Assembly: GCF_000179595.2 (NCBI RefSeq)
Contig: NZ_JH556653.1
Coordinates: forward strand, 1,096,237 to 1,160,236
Source: Acetivibrio cellulolyticus CD2
GTDB lineage: Bacteria > Bacillota > Clostridia > Acetivibrionales > Acetivibrionaceae
Direction of reading: 5' to 3'
DNA: 64,000 nucleotides
The position numbers and the translations under genes are program-made. Each line of letters starts with the position of its first letter. Within the stretch, counting starts at the first letter, position 1. The notes below the pieces were generated by a model. It did not search any database and was not told the DNA's origin. It worked only from the letters and a program-made list of their open reading frames with translations. Below, in pieces: positions 28,043-37,652 of this stretch.

Positions 28043-30478
28043 TTATCCCATTACAACTTCTACTTTATGCTCTTTACCGTCACCAAATACAGGAACGATA
28101 ATTCCGTTAATTTCCTTGCCATCAACAACAATTTTCTTAACGCCTGTGGATACATGATCAGGGTTCTTGATGTCTATAACATAAGTTGCTCCTCTGTACA
28201 ATCTGGAAATTGAATATCCGTCCCATGCTTTTGGAATACATGGTTCAATTCTCAATCCTTCAAATTCAGGCTTGATACCTAAAATCCACTGGGAAATTGC
28301 AACAAAGTTCCATGCTGCTGTTCCAGTAAGCCATGAATTCTTAGCTTCTCCCTTACGTCTTGCATCCTTACCGCCTATCATCTGTGCATATACATAAGGT
28401 TCTGTTTTGTGAACATCACTTATATCTTCTGTGTAAGCAGGAGCTATCTTTGAATAGTATTCAAATGCCATGTCTCCTCTTCCAACAACTGTTTCAGCAC
28501 ACATTATCCATGCATTGTTGTGGCAGAAGATACCTGCGTTTTCCTTATATCCTGCAGGATATGTTGAAATTTCGCCGTACTCTATATAGTATTTTGTAAA
28601 GGCAGGATTATTGAGAACTATACCGTAAGGAGTATCGAGGTACTTCTTAACGGAATCCATCGCCTTTAATGCCTTTCCGTCTTCAAGACCTATACCTGCC
28701 ATTACGCAGAAGCCCTGTGATTCGATAAATATCTTACCTTCTTCGTTTTCATTGCTTCCAATTTTCTTGCCGAAGTCATCATATGCTCTCAGGAACCATT
28801 CTCCGTCATAACCATACTTGAGAACAGTTGCTTTCATGTCTTCAATCTGCTTCTGAGCTTTTTTAGCCTCATCTGCAAAACCCATGTATTCGCATAATTT
28901 TACGTAATCAGCGCCTGTATATACAAACATACCTGCAATCATAACTGATTCTGCAACTTTACCATCTTTACTTGTAGTAGTCTGGAAGGATTCATCCGGA
29001 GTACTTGAGAAACAGTTCAGATTGAGACAGTCGTTCCAGTCTGCTCTTCCAATAAGTGGTAAACCGTGAGGTCCAAGGTTGTTTGTAACATGATCGAATG
29101 AACGTTTTAAATGTTCAAAGAATGTAGTTGCCTTACTCATGTCATTATCATAAGGTACTTGTTCCTTTAATATGCTAAAGTCACCAGTCTCCTTGATATA
29201 GGCAGCAGCAGCCATAATAAGCCACAATGGATCGTCATTGAAGTTTCCGCCGATTTCATTATTACCTTTTTTAGTAAGTGGTTGGTACTGGTGGTATGCA
29301 CCGCCATCTTCAAGCTGTGTAGCAGCAATATCCAAAAGTCTTTCCTTTGCTCTTTCAGGAATTTGGTGAACAAAACCTAACAAGTCCTGGTTTGAATCTC
29401 TGAAGCCCATACCTCTTCCGATACCTGATTCAAAGTATGATGCACTTCTTGACATATTGAAAGTAACCATACACTGATACTGGTTCCAGATGTTTACCAT
29501 ACGATCAAGTTTTTCGTCATGGCTCTTTATTGTATATTGTGAAAGCAGAGAATTCCAGTATTCTTTAAGCTGATCAAATGCCTTGTCCACATCAGCGGAA
29601 GTCTTAAATTGAGCAATCATTTCCTTAGCTTTCTTCTTGTTTATAACGCCTTTTGATTCCCATTTTTCTTCTTCTTTATTTTCAACATAACCCAATATGA
29701 ATACGAGTTCTTTCTTTTCTCCAGCTTTTAATTCGATATCTAAAGAGTGTGATGCTACAGGTGACCAACCATCTGCAACTGAATTATTCGATTTGCCGGC
29801 AACTACTGCTTTAGGTGCTTCAAATCCATTATAAAGTCCGATAAAGCTGTCTCTGTCACTGTCAAACCCTGTAATAGGTTCATTTACTGAATAGAATGCG
29901 TAGTGATTTCTACGTTCTTTGTACTCTGTTTTATGGTATATAACTGATCCTTCGATTTCAACTTCTCCAGTGCTGAAGTTTCTCTGGAAGTTTGTCGTGT
30001 CATCTTGAGCATTCCACAAGCACCATTCTTGGAATGAGAAGAGAGTTATCTTCTTTGTTGCAGTTCCCTCATTCTTAATTACAACCTTTTGAACTTCACC
30101 GTTGTAATTCTGTGGAACAAAGAAAGTAACTTCAGTGCTTATGCCGTTTCTCTTACCTGTGATTCTTGTATATCCAAGACCGTGTCTGCACTCGTAGCTT
30201 TCAAGCTCCTTCTTAACAGGTGCCCATCCTGGTGACCAGAAATCGCCATTGTCATATATGTAGAAATAGCGTCCGCCCATATCTATCGGCACATTGTTGT
30301 ATCTGTATCTTGTTAAACGTCTTAGCTTTGCATCTCTATAGAATGTATATCCTCCTGCTGTATTTGAGATAAGGGAGAAGAACTCCTGTGTTCCTAGGTA
30401 GTTTATCCATGGATATGGAGTAGTTGGGGATGTGATTACATACTCTTTGTTTAAATCATCAAAAAAACCAAATTTCAT
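28043..30478 (-). CDS. cbp: Cellobiose phosphorylase (GH94)
   Basis: An 811-residue cytoplasmic GH94 enzyme that converts cellobiose and phosphate to alpha-glucose 1-phosphate and glucose. The length equals that of the well-studied clostridial enzyme. Recognisable parts are the N-terminal beta-sandwich ([38 protein letters not shown]), the (alpha/alpha)6 barrel with [19 protein letters not shown], and the catalytic motif [12 protein letters not shown], with the general acid at D483, the same number I recall for the C. thermocellum enzyme. CAAGGAGG precedes the ATG. It lies 110 bases after the lacI stop on the same strand and before cellodextrin phosphorylase, so together they handle imported cellobiose and longer cellodextrins. 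Confidence 0.96.
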   Translation of the reverse strand: MKFGFFDDLNKEYVITSPTTPYPWINYLGTQEFFSLISNTAGGYTFYRDAKLRRLTRYRYNNVPIDMGGRYFYIYDNGDFWSPGWAPVKKELESYECRHGLGYTRITGKRNGISTEVTFFVPQNYNGEVQKVVIKNEGTATKKITLFSFQEWCLWNAQDDTTNFQRNFSTGEVEIEGSVIYHKTEYKERRNHYAFYSVNEPITGFDSDRDSFIGLYNGFEAPKAVVAGKSNNSVADGWSPVASHSLDIELKAGEKKELVFILGYVENKEEEKWESKGVINKKKAKEMIAQFKTSADVDKAFDQLKEYWNSLLSQYTIKSHDEKLDRMVNIWNQYQCMVTFNMSRSASYFESGIGRGMGFRDSNQDLLGFVHQIPERAKERLLDIAATQLEDGGAYHQYQPLTKKGNNEIGGNFNDDPLWLIMAAAAYIKETGDFSILKEQVPYDNDMSKATTFFEHLKRSFDHVTNNLGPHGLPLIGRADWNDCLNLNCFSSTPDESFQTTTSKDGKVAESVMIAGMFVYTGADYVKLCEYMGFADEAKKAQKQIEDMKATVLKYGYDGEWFLRAYDDFGKKIGSNENEEGKIFIESQGFCVMAGIGLEDGKALKAMDSVKKYLDTPYGIVLNNPAFTKYYIEYGEISTYPAGYKENAGIFCHNNAWIMCAETVVGRGDMAFEYYSKIAPAYTEDISDVHKTEPYVYAQMIGGKDARRKGEAKNSWLTGTAAWNFVAISQWILGIKPEFEGLRIEPCIPKAWDGYSISRLYRGATYVIDIKNPDHVSTGVKKIVVDGKEINGIIVPVFGDGKEHKVEVVMG

Positions 30479-30588
30479 TTTATAGCCTCCTTGTATTTTA
30501 TAATTAATATTTTAGCAGCATTAGCTGAAATCTACTTACTATTTCCCGTTCTAACTGATTCTCGGTATTGAAACAATATTTATTATCT

Positions 30589-31638
30589 TCAATTTTTTGC
30601 AGAGCATGTATCCCTTTCAACGAATTTAGTGGGATACGTATAGGAGCAAAAAGTTTTTGAGCCCTGTTCTATACTGTTTATAAGCGCTTCAGTAACCTGA
30701 GTAACCATATTATAAACCGGTATATTTACTGTTGAAAGCGCAGGTTTTACATGTGAAGCCATTGGTATATCGTCAAATCCAATAACAGATATATCCTCAG
30801 GTACTCTTATTCCTTCATTCATGAATACTTCAATAGCAGCGATGGCCATATCATCATTACATGCAAACAAAGCAGTGGGAAGTCTCTTAGAATCGATAAG
30901 TTTTTTTACCTCATCATACGTATTCTTTTTCAAAAACTCGCCCTTTAATATAAACTCAGGCTTTACCTCTATACCGTTTTCTTTTAGGGCATATTCATAT
31001 GCTCTGTAACGTTCTTTTCCAGAATATGTGCCCATTCGGCCTGTAATAATTCCAATATCCCTGTGTCCCAACTTAATTAAGTGGTTCAACGCCTCAACAG
31101 TTCCTTCAAAATCGGAAGAATTGACGACAATCAAACCGGAATTATTCAGCTTGTTTTTTTCTATTTCCTCGATGTCATAATCTACGATCCCTATAGGATA
31201 ACCCATTCTGGCTATATTCCTGATTGTATTTAAGTCCTTTTCATTTCCTACCAGAATTCCACCGCTGATCCTTTTTTGCATAAAGGACTGGCTGATTTTT
31301 GAGTAATCCTTGTCCGAATATATGGTGTGAACTAAAACGTAGTAGCCTATTGTGTTTGCTGTGTCAACAACTGTATTGATAAAGGTCGAATAATATGCGC
31401 TTTGATAAATTTTACTTGGTCCATCGTTTTCAGATACACTTATTACGAATAATCCTATAGTGTTGTTGGATTTGCCTGCAAGTATTTGTGCGGATGTGTT
31501 AGGTTCATAGTTATGCTCTTCAATTATTTTCAGAACCTTTGCCCGGGTTTCTTCAGGAACATTAGGATACTTGTTGATAACCCTCGACACCGTACTCCTG
31601 GACACTCCTGCCAGCCGAGCTATATCCTCACTCTTCAT
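30589..31638 (-). CDS. LacI/GalR-family transcriptional regulator
   Basis: A sugar-responsive repressor of 349 residues. The N-terminal helix-turn-helix reads SEDIARLAGVSRSTVSRVIN followed by the hinge helix region (NYEPNTSAQILAGKSN). The periplasmic-binding-protein-like effector domain follows (residues about 60-345; NHLIKLGHRDIGIITG; TALFACNDDMAIAAIE; DISVIGFDDIPMA). I start it at the ATG at 31638 since GGGGGTG lies 4 bases upstream; an ATG at 31650 has no ribosome site. It is the first gene before cellobiose and cellodextrin phosphorylases, so the effector may be cellobiose or a cellodextrin. A CG-centred palindrome in its own promoter region suggests autoregulation. Confidence 0.92.
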   Translation of the reverse strand: MKSEDIARLAGVSRSTVSRVINKYPNVPEETRAKVLKIIEEHNYEPNTSAQILAGKSNNTIGLFVISVSENDGPSKIYQSAYYSTFINTVVDTANTIGYYVLVHTIYSDKDYSKISQSFMQKRISGGILVGNEKDLNTIRNIARMGYPIGIVDYDIEEIEKNKLNNSGLIVVNSSDFEGTVEALNHLIKLGHRDIGIITGRMGTYSGKERYRAYEYALKENGIEVKPEFILKGEFLKKNTYDEVKKLIDSKRLPTALFACNDDMAIAAIEVFMNEGIRVPEDISVIGFDDIPMASHVKPALSTVNIPVYNMVTQVTEALINSIEQGSKTFCSYTYPTKFVERDTCSAKN

Positions 31639-31651
31639 ATTCACCCCCATG

Positions 31652-31661
31652 AACGCGCGTT
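31652..31661. promoter_or_regulatory. Putative LacI-family operator
   Basis: AACGCGCGTT is a perfect 10-base palindrome with a central CG step, as is usual in LacI-family operators. It covers roughly +3 to +12 of the predicted lacI transcript and would block transcription when bound. I did not see a second copy before cellobiose phosphorylase. Confidence 0.5.
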
Positions 31662-31670
31662 TACTAAACT

Positions 31671-31699
31671 ATTATACATGGGTTTGGTTTATTATTCAA
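31671..31699 (-). promoter_or_regulatory. Sigma-A promoter of lacI-cbp-cdp
   Basis: On the minus strand TTGAAT (31699-31694) and a perfect TATAAT (31676-31671) are spaced 17 bases apart. Transcription would begin near 31664, giving a leader of about 26 bases before the regulator's ATG. Confidence 0.7.
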
Positions 31700-31877
31700 G
31701 TGGTCAAATTTCTTATTTTACAAGATGCCTTAATGAGCATTTAAAAATTTTTTCTTAAGTTTATAGTTTTTTAATATTTTTTCATTTTATTTTAATGTTT
31801 CTTTCACGGCTGTTTAATTTTCGAGGGGTAATATAAATATGTAGCAAGAAAATTTAAACTTAAAGGAGGCAATAAAA

Positions 31878-32765
31878 ATGAATAAAAATTTATTAAGAAC
31901 ATGTATTGGTTTAACAGTTGGAGGATCACTTTTAGTAACCTCTACAGTTATGGGTATGGCAGCCGGCCCTACCGGTTATGAAACCTTGAAAGCTGCTGTA
32001 AAAAGTTCAAGGACAATCAAAAATGCAACATTTAATATCTCTGGCTCCATTGCAGACAGCAACAAAAAATTCACCAATGTAAATTCCACTCTAAAGCTTG
32101 AAAAGGATGAGTTAATAAGTGGAGCTATTTCCCTTGACAGCAATGATGTTAACAAAAGTTATAGCTTCTTCGAGGGCGAAAACAGCATAATTTTCAAGGA
32201 TGATGCGTCGAATGTGTATAACAAAATAAACTTCACCGATGACGAGTCAGATAAAGAGGATGAGGAACACGATAATCCCCGAGTTGAAGCACTCTGTGAA
32301 AACATTCTGGATACTTTAGTTGGGGACCTTAAAAAGAAGGTAGACCTAAAGAAACTTGACAATGAGGAAAAACAGATCAGCATTGATCTCGACAAAAGTG
32401 AAATCCCTGCTTTAGTTAATCTGGCACTCAATGCAGATGATGGAGAAGATGATAAGGAATGTAAGACAGAAGCTAAAATAAAAGACATCATTGGCGTAGA
32501 CCCCTTGAAGTTAGATTTACCTGAACTCACCAACATAGAGGCTGATAAAATCAATGTTGAAATAGTAGTTGATAAAAACAACATCGTAAAAGAAATGGAT
32601 TTAGTTTTTGATATTACTGGAAACGACGCTCAAAACAAGGTTCACAATCAAGAACTTAAGTTAAGTGTGGATGTAGGTGGAATTAATTCAACTTCTGTAG
32701 ACACAGTAGACTTAAGTGGTAAAGAAGTAAGGGAAATATCCGACAAAGATTTTGATCAAGACTAA
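31878..32765 (+). CDS. Secreted acidic protein of unknown function
   Basis: A 295-residue exported protein with a signal peptide (TCIGLTVGGSLLVTSTVMGM) and no lipobox. The body alternates beta-type segments (NATFNISGSIADSNKKFTNV; INVEIVVDKNNIVKEMDLVF) with two very acidic stretches (DDESDKEDEEHD and DDGEDDKEC). This pattern recalls LolA/LppX-like lipid-binding or DUF-type envelope proteins, but I cannot assign a family. AAAGGAGG precedes the ATG. It is followed by genes for a BcrAB-like ABC transporter and a two-component system on the same strand, with a hairpin in between, so it may be the extracellular part of that module. Confidence 0.6.
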   Translation: MNKNLLRTCIGLTVGGSLLVTSTVMGMAAGPTGYETLKAAVKSSRTIKNATFNISGSIADSNKKFTNVNSTLKLEKDELISGAISLDSNDVNKSYSFFEGENSIIFKDDASNVYNKINFTDDESDKEDEEHDNPRVEALCENILDTLVGDLKKKVDLKKLDNEEKQISIDLDKSEIPALVNLALNADDGEDDKECKTEAKIKDIIGVDPLKLDLPELTNIEADKINVEIVVDKNNIVKEMDLVFDITGNDAQNKVHNQELKLSVDVGGINSTSVDTVDLSGKEVREISDKDFDQD

Positions 32766-32783
32766 GAATAGAAAAGCTTACAT

Positions 32784-32830
32784 AATTCTTTCAAAAAGTT
32801 TGTTTTCCCAAACAGACTTTTTGAAGAATT
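32784..32830 (+). terminator. Strong hairpin after the acidic secreted protein gene
   Basis: Arms at 32784-32805 and 32810-32830 pair over about 20 bp with one bulge and one wobble. The descending arm ends in AATT with few T after it, so termination may be partial and the ABC genes downstream may be reached by read-through. Confidence 0.55.
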
Positions 32831-32870
32831 AGGTACAGCTGATTGCATCATTTCGAAGGAGTGAATTAGA

Positions 32871-33632
32871 ATGGAAAAAATACTGGAAGTAACGGATCTT
32901 AAAAAAATTTATAAAAACGGCAGAGGCGTCTGTGATATAAATTTTGACATAAATCAGGGTGAAATCATCGGGCTTCTTGGTCCTAACGGGTCTGGCAAGA
33001 CAACAATTATGAAATCCATAACAGGACTGCTGAAGATTGACAATGGAAATATAAAAATCTGCGGCATCAATATTTCCGATAAATTTGAAGAGGCAATAGT
33101 AAATGTAGGCTGTCTGATTGAAACTCCATCAGCCATTGGAAATATGAGTTGCTATAACAATCTTAAACTTATATCAAATTACTATAGCAATATTGATACA
33201 TCAAGAATTGATGAAGTACTTCAAATAGTAGGTCTTTCAAAGTATAAAAATGATAAAGTCAAGAATTTTTCGCTTGGGATGAAGCAAAGACTGGCAATAG
33301 CAATGGCTATTTATCAGAAGCCAAGACTGGTAATACTGGACGAACCTGCCAATGGGCTTGACATAGAAGGATCAAAGGAATTAAGGAAAATTATTTCAGA
33401 CCTTGCAAAAGAGTTTATGATAAGTTTCTTGATCTCAAGTCATCAGATTTATGAAATAGAAATGCTGTGTGATAAAATCCTAATAATACAGGATGGAAAA
33501 ATAGTTGACACATGCAGAGTTAAAAACGTTAAAGCTGAAGGCATTTCACTCGAAGACTATTTTATCGAAAAGACGAATTTAAATAAGGAGGCTGATGGAA
33601 ATGAATTCAATTATAATAGGAACAAAGAATGA
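32871..33632 (+). CDS. ABC transporter ATP-binding protein (BcrA-like)
   Basis: The 253-residue ATPase of an ABC exporter of the bacitracin/antibiotic-resistance (BcrA, CcmA) class. It shows Walker A GPNGSGKTT, Q-loop region LIETPSAIGNMS, signature FSLGMKQRLAIAMA, Walker B LVILDEPANGLD and the switch His in LISSHQIYE. GAAGGAG precedes the ATG. The permease gene overlaps its end by 32 bases. With the following sensor kinase and regulator this is a typical peptide-antibiotic detoxification or envelope-stress arrangement in Firmicutes; the substrate is unknown. Confidence 0.9.
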   Translation: MEKILEVTDLKKIYKNGRGVCDINFDINQGEIIGLLGPNGSGKTTIMKSITGLLKIDNGNIKICGINISDKFEEAIVNVGCLIETPSAIGNMSCYNNLKLISNYYSNIDTSRIDEVLQIVGLSKYKNDKVKNFSLGMKQRLAIAMAIYQKPRLVILDEPANGLDIEGSKELRKIISDLAKEFMISFLISSHQIYEIEMLCDKILIIQDGKIVDTCRVKNVKAEGISLEDYFIEKTNLNKEADGNEFNYNRNKE

Positions 33633-34353
33633 AACCTCTAAAATATTTTCAAAAAAGAAGTTTATCTTTCTATTTTCAATCTCATTGCTTGTAACAGTGG
33701 CAGCTTCAACCATCAATTTGTTATCATCCAGAAACTTTGGTGCTCCGTTGCTAAATAATGCAAACCTTCCAGTCACTGTACTAAACTTTATGTCATCATT
33801 ACTTCTACCGCTATTTATACTTATGCTCACAAGTGATCTGTTTTCCGGAGAATTTTCCGACAATTCAATTGTTATGTCATTGGTAAGGCCAATTACACGT
33901 AATAAACTTTATATTTCTAAAATTTTAGCAATTGGAATAAGCATCCTGTTTCTCTTGCTGGGTACTTTCCTAATCTCCTTAATTGCCAGCCTATTTGGAG
34001 GTAATTTAAGTACATGCTTATCAAAACTTCCATCTAATTTTATAGCATATGTATCTGCAGTTATCCCCATGCTGCTCGTAGCTATAATTACTGCCTTTGC
34101 AGCTCAATTCACAAAAAGCGGCAGTCTGACGGTTGTAATTATGATATTGGCCTCAATCTTTATGTCAGCAGCTTCGCTTATTTTCCCGGAAATAATACCG
34201 TTTATGCCAACAACATACCTTACATGGTATCAAAACTTTTATACCGATTTTAATCTTTCTATCATCCTAAATCAGTTATTATATATTCTTGCATATGGTA
34301 TAATATTTATGTTTGCAGGAACGTACCTTTTTACGCAAAAAGACATAAGCTAG
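33601..34353 (+). CDS. ABC transporter permease (BcrB/ABC-2 type)
   Basis: A 250-residue permease with about six membrane segments, the first at FIFLFSISLLVTVAAS. Between segments it has the sequence SDLFSGEFSDNSIVMSLVRP, typical of ABC-2 permeases (the 'E..G....l....Pi.R' pattern). The partner ATPase ends inside it, a 32-base overlap. I chose the ATG at 33601 because AAGGAGG ends 9 bases upstream; an ATG at 33595 would leave only 3 bases. It forms the membrane pore of the BcrA-like transporter. Confidence 0.85.
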   Translation: MNSIIIGTKNETSKIFSKKKFIFLFSISLLVTVAASTINLLSSRNFGAPLLNNANLPVTVLNFMSSLLLPLFILMLTSDLFSGEFSDNSIVMSLVRPITRNKLYISKILAIGISILFLLLGTFLISLIASLFGGNLSTCLSKLPSNFIAYVSAVIPMLLVAIITAFAAQFTKSGSLTVVIMILASIFMSAASLIFPEIIPFMPTTYLTWYQNFYTDFNLSIILNQLLYILAYGIIFMFAGTYLFTQKDIS

Positions 34354-34477
34354 TGCCCGGTAAGGTGATTTTTTATAAGGCGTACGTGGCTTAGAACAGA
34401 TGAAGTGTATTTTTAATGGTATGAAAGGTTAGAAAAATAGTAATGTTAAAGAGTACTAGCCAAGGGGGCTTTTACAA

Positions 34478-35956
34478 ATGTCTATCCGATTTAAATTGAT
34501 ACTATCAAATGTTTTGATGATAGTAATCCCATTAGTATCATCAGTAGTGCTGGCAATTATTTTAATTGGCACAAACTTTGACAAGGCCGGCTTTGGACAT
34601 GATAGTTCTAAAGAAATATCCGATGAGGTTGTCCAGAATACATTTAAGGAATTTATAACTATATCAAATGATGCTTTAAACAATCCAGATAAATTTAAGA
34701 GTTTGCAATATCTTCAGAATATTGATACAAAATTGAGAGCACTTAATGGATATCTGGGCTTTACAATTGAAGATAAAATCTACTACCTGTCTGACAAAAT
34801 AGCCCGGCAAAAGTTTGAAAACCACTTGTCATTAATTGCAGCTAATAAACAATCTTCTGATGAATCGGATCATACGTTTGATGAAATGGATTACTTCAAC
34901 CACAAATTCAAATTATCGGATGGAAAAGATTGCACAATTTATATTTTCTTTAATACAAAACCCTTTGAAAATTTCTTTCATGGGTTTGTATCAAACTTTG
35001 TAAGCTGGTTTTTGATAATCGTGCTGCTTACTAATGGAGTTCTTACATTTATTGTATCACGGAGCATTATTAAACCCCTGAAAAAGCTTAAATATGGTGC
35101 TGAACAGATAAAAGACGGCAATCTATCCTTTGTTATAGATGAAAAATCCAAGGATGAAGTCGGAGAAGTCTGCCATGCCTTTGAAGAGATGAGATACAGG
35201 CTTAAAAGCGCACTCGAGCAGCAGCTAAAATATGATGAAGAGCGTAATGAATTTATAGCAAGCATCTCTCATGATTTAAAAACACCACTAACCTCTATTA
35301 AAGGCCATATCGACGGTTTAAAGGATGGTGTTGCCGATACTCCCGAGAAAACCGCAAGATATATGGATATTATCTACAAAAAAGTTATTGATATGGACAG
35401 ACTTATAAATGATCTGACCTTTTATTCCAATCAGACTTTAAAAAAGGTGCCCTTTAACTTTTCCAAGGTTAATCTAAAAATCTTCATTGAAGATATGATT
35501 GATGAATACCAGATAGAACTAGATAAACTTGGAATAACCATTACAAGCTGCTACAATTTATCAGGCGATACACTGGTAAAAGCCGACTCAGAAAAACTTA
35601 AAAGGGTTATAGCAAATATATTTGAAAATTCTATAAAATATATGAATAATGAAAACAGTCAAATAAAGATAGATGTACAGGATAGACAAGATAAGGTTTT
35701 GATCGGTATACACGACAATGGTGAAGGAATTAAAAAAGAACATCTGCCAAACATATTTAACAGATTCTACAGGGCAGATCCTTCAAGAAATACAACTAAA
35801 GGCGGAAGCGGCCTTGGACTTGCAATTGCAAGTCAGATAATAGAAGAGCACGGAGGTAGGATCTGGGCTGAGAGCGAATTTGGAAATGGAACAAGTATAT
35901 ACTTTCAATTGGAAAAGGTAGGTACAGGTAATGAAAAAACGGATACTGATAGTTGA
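34478..35956 (+). CDS. Sensor histidine kinase of the ABC-linked two-component system
   Basis: A 492-residue membrane kinase. Membrane segments lie at about 8-30 and 172-195 with a extracytoplasmic domain of some 140 residues between. HAMP follows, then HisKA with ISHDLKTPLTS (H265), and HATPase_c with the N box ENSIKYM, DNGEGI and GSGLGLAI. The large extracellular loop distinguishes it from the intramembrane-sensing BceS group. AAGGGGG precedes the ATG. The regulator gene overlaps its 3' end by 26 bases, showing translational coupling. It likely regulates the preceding ABC genes. Confidence 0.9.
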   Translation: MSIRFKLILSNVLMIVIPLVSSVVLAIILIGTNFDKAGFGHDSSKEISDEVVQNTFKEFITISNDALNNPDKFKSLQYLQNIDTKLRALNGYLGFTIEDKIYYLSDKIARQKFENHLSLIAANKQSSDESDHTFDEMDYFNHKFKLSDGKDCTIYIFFNTKPFENFFHGFVSNFVSWFLIIVLLTNGVLTFIVSRSIIKPLKKLKYGAEQIKDGNLSFVIDEKSKDEVGEVCHAFEEMRYRLKSALEQQLKYDEERNEFIASISHDLKTPLTSIKGHIDGLKDGVADTPEKTARYMDIIYKKVIDMDRLINDLTFYSNQTLKKVPFNFSKVNLKIFIEDMIDEYQIELDKLGITITSCYNLSGDTLVKADSEKLKRVIANIFENSIKYMNNENSQIKIDVQDRQDKVLIGIHDNGEGIKKEHLPNIFNRFYRADPSRNTTKGGSGLGLAIASQIIEEHGGRIWAESEFGNGTSIYFQLEKVGTGNEKTDTDS

Positions 35957-36623
35957 AGATGAGGTCACAATAGCTGAACTCCAAAGAGATTATCTTGAGA
36001 TCAGCGGATATGACGTTGAAATAGAAAAGACAGGAGATAAAGGGCTTTCCAGATCATTAAAGGAAGACTTCAACTTAATAATTCTAGACCTAATGCTTCC
36101 CAATATTGACGGTTTCGAAATATGCCGGAAGATCAGGGAATCTAAGAATATACCTATTCTTATGGTATCAGCCCGTAAAGAAGACATTGACAAAATAAGA
36201 GGACTTGGACTTGGCGCTGATGACTACATAACAAAGCCCTTCAGCCCGAGCGAACTTGTAGCTAGAGTTACAGCACATATATCCCGTTATGAGAGACTTA
36301 TAGGAAGCAAAGAAAAGAAAACGGAAACAGTTAACATTAGAAACCTTATTATAGATAAAGATTCCCGCAGAGTCTGGCTTGAAAACCAGGAGATTACTCT
36401 TACAGGTAAAGAGTTTGATCTTCTATTATTCATGGCCGAAAACCCCAACAGGGTTTTTTCTCGTGAGGAATTGTTTGATAACATCTGGGGAATGGATGCC
36501 TGCGGGGACATTTCCACTGTCACAGTTCACATTAAGAAGGTCCGGGAAAAAATTGAGCTCGACAATTCAAAACCTCAATACATTGAAACTATTTGGGGAA
36601 TCGGCTATAGGTTTAAAGTATAA
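35931..36623 (+). CDS. OmpR-family response regulator
   Basis: A 230-residue regulator with a receiver domain (E9-D10, phospho-acceptor D53 in LIILDLMLPN, K in YITKPFSPSE) and a winged-helix output domain (EITLTGKEFDLLLFM; VTVHIKKVREKIELD; YIETIWGIGYRF). Its ATG lies within the kinase gene, preceded by AGGT. It ends the plus-strand module and faces the transketolase genes across a terminator. Likely targets are the acidic secreted protein and ABC genes. Confidence 0.92.
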   Translation: MKKRILIVEDEVTIAELQRDYLEISGYDVEIEKTGDKGLSRSLKEDFNLIILDLMLPNIDGFEICRKIRESKNIPILMVSARKEDIDKIRGLGLGADDYITKPFSPSELVARVTAHISRYERLIGSKEKKTETVNIRNLIIDKDSRRVWLENQEITLTGKEFDLLLFMAENPNRVFSREELFDNIWGMDACGDISTVTVHIKKVREKIELDNSKPQYIETIWGIGYRFKV

Positions 36624-36650
36624 TATTTGTATAAATGACTATTCACTTCA

Positions 36651-36682
36651 ACACAAAAACAAAGGGGAGCTGCGCGCCCCCC
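36651..36682 (-). terminator. Intrinsic terminator after split transketolase genes
   Basis: On the minus strand GGGGGGC pairs with GCTCCCC (one wobble) around the loop GCGCA, followed by TTTGTTTTTG. It is 20 bases past the stop at 36702. Confidence 0.75.
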
Positions 36683-36701
36683 GGAATTTTAAGAGTAAAA
36701 C

Positions 36702-37646
36702 CTATACTTTTTTCATAGCAATTGCTTCTTTTGCTTTATTTACAATATTTTCAGCTGTCAGGCCATACAGTTTAATTAATTCATCCGGTTTGCCTGATTT
36801 ACCAAATTTGTCCTGAACCCCTACCATCTTAACCGGTACAGGATAATTTTCAACCAGCACTTCTGCTACCGCGCTTCCGAACCCACCCATTACAGTGTGT
36901 TCTTCACATGTCACAATGGCACCGGTTTCCTTAGCTGCTCTAACGATAATATCTTTGTCAATTGGCTTTATAGTATGAATATTTACTACTCTGGCACTGA
37001 TTCCCTGGCTCTTAAGTATCTCACCAGCTTCAACAGCTTTTCCCACCATGTATCCTGTAGCAATTATTGTCACATCTGTACCTTCTGAAATAGTAACACC
37101 TTTTCCCAATTCAAACTTATAGGTATTTTCATCAAATAATACAGGAACAGCAAGACGTGAAAGCCTTAAATACACAGGTCCTTCAAACATAGCCGCAGCG
37201 ATGGTCGCATGTCTTGCCTCTACTGCATCAGCCGGACTGATAACAGTCATATTAGGAATGGATCTCATCAATGCAATATCTTCAATAACCTGATGGGAGG
37301 CACCGTCCTCTCCAACAGTCAGTCCTGCATGAGAACCTCCTATCTTCACATTTAATGCTGGATAACATATTGAGTTTCTTACCTGTTCAAAAGCTCTTCC
37401 TGTAGCAAACATTGCAAAGGTGCTGGCAAAAACCACCTTACCACAGGAAGCAAGTCCCGCAGCTGCCGACATCATGTTTGCCTCAGCGATTCCCATATTA
37501 AAAAATCTTTCAGGATATTTTTTCTTGAATACTTCAGTCTTTGTAGACTTTGAAAGGTCAGCATCCATTACCACAATTCTTGTATCTGCACCTATCTCAG
37601 CTAGAGCATTTCCATATGCTTCTCTTGTCGCTATACTTTTTTGCAT
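36702..37646 (-). CDS. Transketolase, C-terminal subunit
   Basis: The 314-residue half of a split transketolase that supplies the pyrimidine-binding and C-terminal domains. With the N-terminal half it moves two-carbon ketol units between pentose phosphate sugars using thiamine diphosphate. Diagnostic sequence: RFFNMGIAEANMMSAAAGLA with the catalytic Glu, FEQVRNSICY and GGSHAGLTVGEDGASHQVIE. The C-terminal domain follows (TVISPADAVEARH; HTIKPIDKDIIV). It starts 6 bases after the N-terminal subunit's stop; the ribosome site GAGGT lies in the end of that gene. This two-gene form is usual in clostridia. Confidence 0.95.
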   Translation of the reverse strand: MQKSIATREAYGNALAEIGADTRIVVMDADLSKSTKTEVFKKKYPERFFNMGIAEANMMSAAAGLASCGKVVFASTFAMFATGRAFEQVRNSICYPALNVKIGGSHAGLTVGEDGASHQVIEDIALMRSIPNMTVISPADAVEARHATIAAAMFEGPVYLRLSRLAVPVLFDENTYKFELGKGVTISEGTDVTIIATGYMVGKAVEAGEILKSQGISARVVNIHTIKPIDKDIIVRAAKETGAIVTCEEHTVMGGFGSAVAEVLVENYPVPVKMVGVQDKFGKSGKPDELIKLYGLTAENIVNKAKEAIAMKKV

Positions 37647-37652
37647 TCTAAA

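Noticed and set aside
32159-32584. Long open frame of 141 codons on the minus strand, Ser-rich
   Set aside because: It is the mirror of the acidic plus-strand protein (Asp/Glu codons read as Ser/Leu), lacks a ribosome site and resembles nothing.
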